Origin: a virus
Reading direction: 5' to 3' (one strand)
Virus record (IMG/VR): IMGVR_UViG_3300008266_000198
Location: 1-37,122 of that record
Length of the DNA stretch: 37,122 nt
The notes beneath the pieces are model-generated. The model was not told where the DNA came from, did no database searches, and saw only the letters and a list, made by a program, of their open reading frames with translations. The translations under genes and the position numbers were made by a program. Positions 30,546 through 37,122 of this stretch are shown one piece after another. Each line of letters starts with the position of its first letter. Position 1 is the first letter of the stretch.

Positions 30546-32189
30546 TTAGAACGAGCCGCCAGTGATGGGGTTCCTCATCACAATCTTAAGAACCTTAGTA
30601 GGGTCTTTCACCCAGATGGAAGGCATAGTCTGGGTCATGAATACGCGGTATCCATTAAAGTTTCCAGAAGAAGCGAACCCTTGAGTACGACCCATGTAAT
30701 CCATGGTACCGTTTTGATAGAACCATTTGAGCTCACTGTCCCACTTCAACTTCAGCAAGAAGATGTTGTCGTTGGTGTTGTCAGTGATGTCAAACACGAT
30801 GAAGTTGTAAGAAGACAATGGGAAGCCATCAATGATGGGATTCTCAATGTCGTTGGTATGTACGTTGTCAAACGCTGGGTTCAACACGAACTTTACGTTT
30901 GCCAAGAAAGGAATAGTATAGCTGGTGAAAGCAAAACCAAAGTTCAGGTCCATGGCGTTGCTACCGCTGATAGCGTTCAAACCAGACTTGTCAATGTTGG
31001 CAACCAGACCAGTACCTACAGTGTTAAAGGCTTCTTTCTTGATAGCTTCATTGACCATCTTCATACCGGCCATGCCAGTTTGAACAATGATCTGACGCTG
31101 AGGATCTGGGCCTTTGAACTCAACTTTACCATTGTAGAAGTTGAAGATCTCAGAGCGGAACAACTCAAGGTTGAAAGAGCTCTTATTGTAAATACGCTTA
31201 AAAGAGTTGTCAAGCTGGCTCCACAAACCTACAGACAGGCGAATGTCGTCTGGACCATCTTGCTTAATGCGTCCACCTTGTCCCCACATGAGGTAGGTTT
31301 CAATGTCATTAGCAATTTTGGTCAAGTGAGCAGCTTCCATCTTGGTGACAAAAGAACGAGTCAAGGTTCCAGAGTCATAAGCCTTCTTGATGTATTCTTT
31401 ACCCATCTTAGACACCATAGCGTCAATGTTGGTCAAAGAAGGATCTTTGGCAATGTTGGCGTCAAATGAGCGCCAGATCTCTGTAACAGGTACAGTACCA
31501 TCAGCGTTCATGCCACCTTTCATCATAAGCTCTGCACGGCTAGAAACAGAGTAGTGAACGTGAGCTTCTGCGCCACCTACAAAGTTGTAGAACTCGCGGA
31601 AGCCAGCACTCAGTTCTCCGATGTCAGAAAAACGCTCACCATACTCCCCGCGGGCAGAACCTTTGCGGAAGAATTTGGTGCCAGGCTTAAGGTACACTTT
31701 GCTCAAAGTCTTCTGATTGTCGTTGTTCACCAACTGAACAGTGTATACGAAACCATCGCCAGAAGGAAGAATGTCCTCAGCTGTAATGTAAAGTTCAGCA
31801 CCTTTGTACTTGTCATAGGTGATGATGTCACCATGACCAAAGCTGCGCTTATTCAATTTGATCTTGAAGGTTGTACCATCTTGACCAAGAGATGTTAAGC
31901 TAGGCTCTACGTCCTCTACAATGTAGGGAAGGTCCTGAACAATTGGGGTTTGCCACTTGTATTCACCACGAGGGTTGTCTACAGTGATGGTGTTCTTGCC
32001 ACCGAAAGATGCCATCTGGTAAAGAGGCATTTCTACCTTTTGGGTCATGGCCCAAAGATCAACAGGACCCAAGTCCATGGGTTCTGCGCTCTTCAGCATG
32101 TTCACCAAGTGGTAGCTGTCCACGTGCGAACTAACCTTGTAGTTAGTGTCGCGCAGGAAGAGACCGTTGTTTAAAACTGGTGTGCTCAT
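30546..32189 (-). CDS. Major capsid protein (HK97-type, crAss-like)
   Basis: The 547-residue protein is encoded two genes after the portal and directly after the scaffold-like gene, the standard position for the major capsid protein. The N-terminal region (GLFLRDTNYKVSSHVDSYHL, then LGPVDLWAMTQKVEMPLYQM) and the central TMRF-like part (AEAHVHYSVSSRAELMMKGG) fit crAss-like capsid proteins as I remember them. Composition is balanced, without Cys-rich or low-complexity regions, unlike the appendage genes. GC content appears higher and codon use more regular than in the appendage cassette, as expected for a highly expressed gene. A strong hairpin begins 26 nt after its TAA. HK97 fold and role are inferred from synteny and pattern; a virion mass-spectrometry test would be decisive. 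Confidence 0.8.
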   Translation of the reverse strand: MSTPVLNNGLFLRDTNYKVSSHVDSYHLVNMLKSAEPMDLGPVDLWAMTQKVEMPLYQMASFGGKNTITVDNPRGEYKWQTPIVQDLPYIVEDVEPSLTSLGQDGTTFKIKLNKRSFGHGDIITYDKYKGAELYITAEDILPSGDGFVYTVQLVNNDNQKTLSKVYLKPGTKFFRKGSARGEYGERFSDIGELSAGFREFYNFVGGAEAHVHYSVSSRAELMMKGGMNADGTVPVTEIWRSFDANIAKDPSLTNIDAMVSKMGKEYIKKAYDSGTLTRSFVTKMEAAHLTKIANDIETYLMWGQGGRIKQDGPDDIRLSVGLWSQLDNSFKRIYNKSSFNLELFRSEIFNFYNGKVEFKGPDPQRQIIVQTGMAGMKMVNEAIKKEAFNTVGTGLVANIDKSGLNAISGSNAMDLNFGFAFTSYTIPFLANVKFVLNPAFDNVHTNDIENPIIDGFPLSSYNFIVFDITDNTNDNIFLLKLKWDSELKWFYQNGTMDYMGRTQGFASSGNFNGYRVFMTQTMPSIWVKDPTKVLKIVMRNPITGGSF

Positions 32190-32236
32190 AGGATTTTGTT
32201 GTTAAAAAGTGAATTTAAAGGGTTAGTGTATGCGGG

Positions 32237-33487
32237 TTATCGTTTAAAAATGTTTGCAGCAGGTCGTGGAATCTTTCTCACAGGTGCTTTGTCTTCTTCC
32301 TCTTCTCTGACATTGGACGCGATTTTGCGTGCTTCTTCAGTTTTTAGTTTTCTGACAGTGTCCTGTGTCACCTCGTTTTTAGCTTGCTTTCTGATATTTT
32401 CCTTGTAATCATCAGGATCAGATAGCAACCACAGAGTTTCAGCAATAAGGTCATAGCGGGGGGTTTTTCCAAATTGGTGGTCTTCTAAGAGCTTGCCCAA
32501 CAGGTTTGTAGGGCGTCCAGTCATGCTTTGGTACTTGGCTGTTGTCAGCTCCTCCCAGAGGAACTTCTGACGCTTGGCGTCTAGCTTGATACCGTTAACT
32601 TCAGCAGGTTTTAAGGTGTTGTAGATGTTTTCCATGTACTCTTCCTTTTTACGCTGCTGCTCCTGACGGAACTGCTCTTGTTGCTGAAGCTTGGATTGGA
32701 TCATTTCTTCCTGCATGGCATCAAGTTTTGGCTTGAACTGCTGTGCTTTTTTTGCAATGATCCCTGATTCCAACCACTCTTGGACTTGTTCTTCCATCAA
32801 TTCCGCGTCACCATTGCCAAATCCAGTGGCTTGTAAGTACTGTCTTACAATAACCTCCTGGTGCTCAGGTGTCGCAGGGTTAAGTTCACGCACTTCCTCA
32901 GTCTGAGCAAGTGCCCTAAATAACCCCTTGATGTCAGTGCCGCCCTTTGCTACGTATTCTGCAGCATACTGCAACTCTTGAGGTAACGATTCAAAGAACT
33001 CTTTTGGAGTCTGTTCTCTCAGAGATCTCTCTCTTTCTTCCAGGTTGGCAGAGATCAACTCTTTCCAATCCTTTACTGAGTATTCCTCCAGTGGTTTTTC
33101 ATCTTCAAAAGGAACTAGTATACCTTCTTCAAAAAGTTTGGAGAATGTTTCTACCAGTCCACTTTTGTCAATCTTCTTGCGACCAGGTTTCTGTTTTGAG
33201 GCAGAATCCTCGTCATCATCTTCTAAATCTGCGTCTAACTCAGCAATAGCTGCCTGAGTTGTTGCAGCATTTGGGGTTTTTTCTTTGCCATCAGGATCAT
33301 CGCCATCATTTTGGTTTTCATCAAGAAACCCTAGATCTGGAGAACCTTCCTTAGAAAAGAATCCTGGTTTTGAGCTTTGATCATCATCTGCGGTCACAAC
33401 GCTTTCAGCTCCTGGCATTGGTAAAAAATCATCAATACTGTCAAGACTTACGCTGGATACAGATGTTTGTTGGTTGTTACTGTCCAT
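32237..33487 (-). CDS. Scaffold-like acidic/coiled-coil protein
   Basis: The 416-residue protein has a disordered, highly acidic N-terminus (Asp/Glu-rich at ~55-100, with LDADLEDDDEDSASKQ). A charged helical middle follows, with a Gln/Glu coiled coil at ~260-285 (QQQEQFRQEQQRKKEEY). The basic tail, VRKIPRPAANIFKR, would suit capsid binding. Acidic N-terminus, coiled coil and basic C-terminus, encoded between portal and capsid genes, is the classical scaffold arrangement. No protease motif is seen. Its promoter-like element (33541-33555) and a 119-nt spacer separate it from the portal gene, so scaffold and capsid can be made at higher levels than portal. The gap to the capsid gene is 47 nt. 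Confidence 0.75.
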   Translation of the reverse strand: MDSNNQQTSVSSVSLDSIDDFLPMPGAESVVTADDDQSSKPGFFSKEGSPDLGFLDENQNDGDDPDGKEKTPNAATTQAAIAELDADLEDDDEDSASKQKPGRKKIDKSGLVETFSKLFEEGILVPFEDEKPLEEYSVKDWKELISANLEERERSLREQTPKEFFESLPQELQYAAEYVAKGGTDIKGLFRALAQTEEVRELNPATPEHQEVIVRQYLQATGFGNGDAELMEEQVQEWLESGIIAKKAQQFKPKLDAMQEEMIQSKLQQQEQFRQEQQRKKEEYMENIYNTLKPAEVNGIKLDAKRQKFLWEELTTAKYQSMTGRPTNLLGKLLEDHQFGKTPRYDLIAETLWLLSDPDDYKENIRKQAKNEVTQDTVRKLKTEEARKIASNVREEEEDKAPVRKIPRPAANIFKR

Positions 33488-33540
33488 AAGTAGGTTTAAG
33501 TTGGTTGTTTTTCTTCTTCATATATAATCTACCAAATAAA

Positions 33541-33555
33541 CCTCTAAGATTTACA
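33541..33555 (-). promoter_or_regulatory. Promoter-like motif (family member 4, weaker)
   Basis: The minus strand reads TGTAAATCTTAGAGG, keeping the TGTAAAT and AGAGG ends of the 26626-26645 motif but with a shorter middle. It overlaps a small inverted repeat (ACATCT/AGATGT) and lies 54 nt upstream of the scaffold gene, in the spacer after the portal gene. The rest of the 33488-33606 spacer holds only this element and the hairpin at 33585-33604. Confidence 0.45.
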
Positions 33556-33584
33556 TCTGGCAGATGTATGACATAAAATATTTT

Positions 33585-33604
33585 GCACTATATCGCTATA
33601 GTAC
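33585..33604 (-). other. Stem-loop just after the portal gene
   Basis: On the minus strand GTACTATA-GCGA-TATAGTGC forms an 8-bp stem (one G-T pair) with a GCGA (GNRA-type) loop, 2 nt after the portal stop codon. The following AAAATATTTTATG is AT-rich but lacks a clean T-tract. It may be a weak terminator or 3'-end stabiliser. Confidence 0.5.
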
Positions 33605-33606
33605 TT

Positions 33607-36336
33607 TTACTTTTTGTCATATTTGTTTTTATTAGTACGCGCAACTTGCAATTCTTTCTCAGCAATGCGCTCTTTAGAGAGTAATTCTTGACGCTTAAGC
33701 TCTAGTTTTTTCTGTTCTGTAACAGTGCGATTTAACTCGCGATCTCTGGCAATGGCCTGATCAGTTTCTTTTGCGTTTTTCTTGTCAAGATATTCCAAAG
33801 TGTCAATGTAGTCGTTCTGCTGGTTCATGTCGCGATCGTTCATGGCAGTGTAACCTGCAGCTCTGATTTCTGCAACGCGCTCCTGGGTCTCACGATCCAG
33901 CGCGTTTTGCTCAGCTTCAAAACGTAACTTAGCTTCAAGACGCTCTGTTTCAGCTTGTTGACGCATCTGCTCTGTTTGCTGCAAGGCTTCTGTTTCCTGC
34001 ATCTTGGCCCTGGTAGTTTTCTCTTCAATACCTTTCATGACGTGGGTAATTTCAGCCATGGAGTCAGCCTTGACAATGTTGCCCAAATCATAGATAGAAG
34101 CGCCAGAAGTGTTGTTGTTGATGGCAAGACTTCTGATCTGTTCGATAACCTGGCGCTGGTTGACCTTGGTAGAGATAAAGATATTCAGCTCGCGGGCCAG
34201 TAATTCTGTGCCATTCATCTGAAAGTTTACCTTTTCATCCATAGATGTCACATACTGCAAACGCAGCGAAGGACGATTAGAGTGATAGTACTGTGAAAGA
34301 TCTGTGCGCATCTGATGTACGCGCGGCATCAGGTATTCAGAGTGCTGCGTAAAATACACCTCTGTCTGTGAGTAGCTCATGTTGATAGCCTGCTCAATAC
34401 CCTGGGCAGTTTCCTGTGCGTTTACTGCACCCAGACGCTGCGGTGAAATACCTATAGACTCAAAGCACTGGTTCTTAAAGTAGCTGGCTAGTTGTACCCT
34501 TGACATTAGGCGCTGCGTCTGCTCAAGGTTAAGAACCTGGTAGTGCTGAAAGTTCAGTGCGTTTTCTGTGTTGGTGATAGATGTGTCTAGCGGCAACATC
34601 TGAAAGTTCTTCATGGCCACATACGCCTTAGCGTAGTTGTTTTTGCCCCAATCCTCTCCCATGGAGTGACGTGGTAAAGCGTTCTGATCCAGCATAATTA
34701 CTGTGCCAAGCTCGTCAATCAAAATGTCAGCAATTTGGTTGTTGACAAGGTTGTATCCAATCTGGTATGGTTTCATCTTGTCTACCAATGACATAGACTT
34801 GGTGTTGCGTTCTGTAAACACAGCACCTTCTACCGGCAGCTTGCAGCCATACAACGTAAAGTCACCCTTAAACTGAAAGCGCAAGGGTTTTACGTTTAGA
34901 TACAGTGGCTGAAATCCAAAAGTGTCATTATTGCCAAAGAATGCAGGTCTGTTGGGGCCAACCTTAGTACCTCCCCACACTTCATTAATCCATATCCAAT
35001 CAACATGTTCACCAAAAACAAGGTTCTCACGACTTTTTTTCTTAAGTACTGAAGTGTCATATAGGGGTTTAGTGGTAATCTTGTAGTTCTCATCAACAAT
35101 CATGTCAGTAAGCTCACCATTCTCGTCTACTTTAGAAAGATGTCCTACCATGCGCTGGCTTTTCCAGTAACAAGTTGTAACTCTCAGAAGACTAATGTCT
35201 TGAAAATCCTGAACACTTTCAGACTCATTTACAATTTTCATGATAATATCATCACCAGTGTTCATAAATGCATCACGTGCACTTAAAAACTGCCGCATTC
35301 CTAAAGATGGACCTTGTGTATTCCATTCATGAGAACGTGTAGCATCATAAAAAGAACCATCATTTTGCAGTCCTGGGATCAGATAACCTGCTGAATGTAC
35401 AGGGTAGATCGCCTCTAAAGAAGCAAGCTCCTCGTCTGTCATCATGTAACCATATTTGTCAATGACATCAGCAATGGTCATCAGATCCACACGGCCTACC
35501 CAGTTTGACTGTGATATGTACCTGGCCTCAGGAGACTTGTGGTAAAAAGTAAGCACTGGGTTCCAAAGCTCCACCTCGTAATCATCTTCATTCATCTTAA
35601 AATGCCAGAACTCGCGATCAGCAATGAGCATGTCTTTAAAAGCGAGGTTTTCTAACTCTTTCATGGTGAAACGCTCTTCGTCTACCTCATGCTGGTGTGT
35701 AGCCCATTCCTCTACCATGGAACGGTAATCTTTCTTGAAGAACTCCTCAATTTCTGGCAGAGACTTGAGGCTTTCTGGCGACATCATTTGCTGTGCCTGA
35801 GCAGCCTGCTCTTCATCTTCCATGTTCAGACCCATAGCCTCAATGGTCTGTTGCATCTTGACCTCCGCCTGGCGCACCAGCACTTCCTCCACCATCATTC
35901 GCTTAGCTTCCATCATCTCATTGTAAGACAGATCATCTACTGCTCTATAGGTAATCTTGTCATTGCGCTTAGCAAACTCCCCACACATTACGTTGATAAC
36001 GTTAGGAATGATGGGAAAAAACTTTAGTTCAAAGGCTGACTCATCTTGCTTGGTCAACACGTCAATCAAATCTGCTACTTCATTGTCTTCTTCTACAATG
36101 TAGTCTGTCTTGTCAATGATACCATTAGCCAGCTTGTAGTTTTTTAACAACCTGCGGGCGTTTCTGCGAATCTGCTTGAGACCTTGCATTTCCAACCAGT
36201 CCATGTTCCACGCGCCCCATGCTTCGTCTTTGTCTTTTCTGTTCAAAAACTGCACAGGTTGGGTCAAGGTGCCCATTCTGTTATGGTCTACCTTAGCTCC
36301 ATTCTTGAGCTGTAGTGCGTTGTATACTTTAGGCAT
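33607..36336 (-). CDS. Portal protein (crAss-like)
   Basis: The 909-residue protein directly follows the terminase gene (20-nt gap). Residues ~75-105 (FELKFFPIIPNVINVMCGEF, AKRNDK) fit the 'YPIIPP..N...GE..KR' pattern I recall for crAss-like portals. The central region (~200-640) is alpha/beta with Trp and Tyr content typical of portal wing and stem. From ~755 on it is a long, charged coiled coil (QTEQMRQQAETERLEAKLRF and onward), which would form the C-terminal barrel or crown. Length is within the range of crAss-like portals. It forms the dodecameric DNA channel at the capsid vertex and docks terminase. ATG start; TAA stop with a small hairpin immediately after. Confidence 0.85.
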   Translation of the reverse strand: MPKVYNALQLKNGAKVDHNRMGTLTQPVQFLNRKDKDEAWGAWNMDWLEMQGLKQIRRNARRLLKNYKLANGIIDKTDYIVEEDNEVADLIDVLTKQDESAFELKFFPIIPNVINVMCGEFAKRNDKITYRAVDDLSYNEMMEAKRMMVEEVLVRQAEVKMQQTIEAMGLNMEDEEQAAQAQQMMSPESLKSLPEIEEFFKKDYRSMVEEWATHQHEVDEERFTMKELENLAFKDMLIADREFWHFKMNEDDYEVELWNPVLTFYHKSPEARYISQSNWVGRVDLMTIADVIDKYGYMMTDEELASLEAIYPVHSAGYLIPGLQNDGSFYDATRSHEWNTQGPSLGMRQFLSARDAFMNTGDDIIMKIVNESESVQDFQDISLLRVTTCYWKSQRMVGHLSKVDENGELTDMIVDENYKITTKPLYDTSVLKKKSRENLVFGEHVDWIWINEVWGGTKVGPNRPAFFGNNDTFGFQPLYLNVKPLRFQFKGDFTLYGCKLPVEGAVFTERNTKSMSLVDKMKPYQIGYNLVNNQIADILIDELGTVIMLDQNALPRHSMGEDWGKNNYAKAYVAMKNFQMLPLDTSITNTENALNFQHYQVLNLEQTQRLMSRVQLASYFKNQCFESIGISPQRLGAVNAQETAQGIEQAINMSYSQTEVYFTQHSEYLMPRVHQMRTDLSQYYHSNRPSLRLQYVTSMDEKVNFQMNGTELLARELNIFISTKVNQRQVIEQIRSLAINNNTSGASIYDLGNIVKADSMAEITHVMKGIEEKTTRAKMQETEALQQTEQMRQQAETERLEAKLRFEAEQNALDRETQERVAEIRAAGYTAMNDRDMNQQNDYIDTLEYLDKKNAKETDQAIARDRELNRTVTEQKKLELKRQELLSKERIAEKELQVARTNKNKYDKK

Positions 36337-36356
36337 AATTATTTTCAGTTAAGTCC

Positions 36357-37122
36357 TCACCTCATGTTTTTAAAAGGGCTTCTGGGAACCTTAACCATAG
36401 TAGAGGAGTTGTGAACGTTTCCCATATGACGGAAAGGGGTCACTCTTAATTTAGCATGTTTTTTAGAGTTATCCAAATTAGAATCCTCACGTTCTACACG
36501 CTTAGAGTATCCTCTGTTAGATTCCTGCACCTTTGCAAAAGCTACCAGCGCACAGAAAGCCACCAGTCTGTCCACGTTTAGTCCATCGCGATACGCTGCC
36601 ATCTCTTTTAGCAGCATAATGTCAGGGATGCGCTCAATACCATAGGTTGTCTTGACAATCTCTCCATTGGGCTTGGTCTCCACATCCAACTGCTCTTCCA
36701 GGAACTGGATTGCGTAGGAGATCAGGTTGGTTTTAAAGATTGTTCCTACGTTGCGCCAGCCATACTCCTGGAAGACGTTGGTGTTGCTTTGCAGTTCTTT
36801 TAAAAATAGGATCTGATTTTTAGGAACCAGATAGCGTTGTTTACGCCTGGAGATCATATACTGGATAAACAAGCTGACGTTGTTTTCCACAATGGTCCAT
36901 GCGTTGTAGTATTCAATAAGCATTTCCAGGCGCTCATGGGTCTTGGTAAGGTCATCAAACCTGCCGCACCATGACGCCACAATACCATCGCGCTCAATGT
37001 GCTGCTCAATGGAGCCGTCCATCTTGTGCTTAGTAATCTCCTGCGCGGTCTTGTAGACAAATATGGAGCAGAGCGACTCAGAAGTCGTTGTCTTTCCTTC
37101 GCTAACAGGGTCAATAGACGCA
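36357..37122 (-). CDS. terL: Terminase large subunit, C-terminal part (5' end cut by window edge)
   Basis: The frame is open to the right edge (255 visible codons) and ends in TGA. The visible start reads ASIDPVSEGKTTTSESLCSI, then FVYKTAQEITKHKMDG: the first nuclease strand with catalytic Asp in an S-I-D-P-V context, as in RNase H-like terminase nucleases. LLIEYYNAWTIVENN-type sequence (MLIEYYNAWTIVENNVSLFI) has the Tyr-Tyr-Asn-Ala/Glu-Asn-Asn pattern of crAss-like terminases. GLNVDRLVAFCALVAFAKVQ near the C-terminus supplies the last conserved Asp. The ATPase domain lies outside the window. It packages DNA and cuts concatemers, docking onto the portal encoded next. An internal ATG at 37022 is not the real start. 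Confidence 0.9.
   Translation of the reverse strand, partial: ASIDPVSEGKTTTSESLCSIFVYKTAQEITKHKMDGSIEQHIERDGIVASWCGRFDDLTKTHERLEMLIEYYNAWTIVENNVSLFIQYMISRRKQRYLVPKNQILFLKELQSNTNVFQEYGWRNVGTIFKTNLISYAIQFLEEQLDVETKPNGEIVKTTYGIERIPDIMLLKEMAAYRDGLNVDRLVAFCALVAFAKVQESNRGYSKRVEREDSNLDNSKKHAKLRVTPFRHMGNVHNSSTMVKVPRSPFKNMR

Noticed and set aside
30390-31469. 359-codon plus-strand frame opposite the capsid gene
   Set aside because: It lies antisense to a well-supported capsid gene, starts within the hairpin-rich spacer and has no recognisable protein pattern; a long open frame opposite a GC-balanced, highly expressed gene is expected by chance.
1-37122. Stop-codon reassignment, as known in some crAss-like phages
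   Set aside because: TAA, TAG (18991-18993) and TGA (13945-13947, 36357-36359, 18612-18614) all act as gene ends here, and long frames are intact under the standard code.
1-37122. tRNA genes, CRISPR arrays, insertion sequences or an integrase
   Set aside because: Spacers are short and I saw no cloverleaf, spaced repeat array, transposase or recombinase pattern; no search program was available to exclude weak cases.

Overview
The window is one contiguous, entirely minus-strand block of virion genes from a large tailed phage. It reads from terminase at the right edge to internal virion (cargo) proteins at the left edge. The gene order is terminase large subunit (cut by the right edge), portal, acidic scaffold-like protein, HK97-type capsid candidate, connector and appendage genes, tail-ring candidates, a very large tail stabilisation/muzzle protein and a run of 770-1150-residue cargo proteins. 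With the P22 gp10-like N-terminus of the 1556-residue protein, this best fits a crAss-like phage (Crassvirales or a close relative) of a Bacteroidota host. That assignment rests on remembered family patterns and synteny, not on a search. The standard genetic code is used: TAA, TAG and TGA all end genes. I saw no tRNA, integrase, IS or CRISPR.

Layout, right to left (direction of transcription). 37122-30546: terminase C-terminus, portal, scaffold, capsid. 30545-30318: a noncoding, hairpin-rich spacer after the capsid gene. 30317-26728: conserved 338-aa protein, connector-like 232-aa protein, a Dps/ferritin-like 147-aa protein and a 454-aa structural protein, closed by a strong terminator. 26618-22953: a cassette of small Cys-rich and FN3/Ig-like proteins (probably appendages), including a 58-aa zinc-ribbon gene, closed by a second strong terminator. 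22763-21420: a metallophosphoesterase as a separate unit between 11-nt repeats. 21356-13945: three ring/neck-type proteins, a small HExxH metalloprotease-like protein and the giant muzzle protein. 13945-1: five large internal virion proteins, one with a second HExxH motif and a repeat-flanked, AT-rich inserted domain; the last is cut by the left edge.

Regulation is partly visible. A minus-strand motif close to GTAAATTCTAATGTAGAGG recurs upstream of several transcription units (8107-8128, 21361-21381, 26626-26645, weaker at 33541-33555 and 22792-22810), in two places just downstream of a terminator. This looks like a phage-specific promoter set. Within units genes are tightly packed, with TAATG, ATGA or TGATG overlaps, so translational coupling is likely.

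Most worth following up: the Dps-like protein whose His/Asp/Glu spacing matches four of the five E. coli Dps ferroxidase ligands; the in-frame AT-rich insert between 24-nt direct repeats; the repeated double-glycine motifs through the cargo proteins alongside two zincin motifs; the promoter family; and the metallophosphoesterase cassette.
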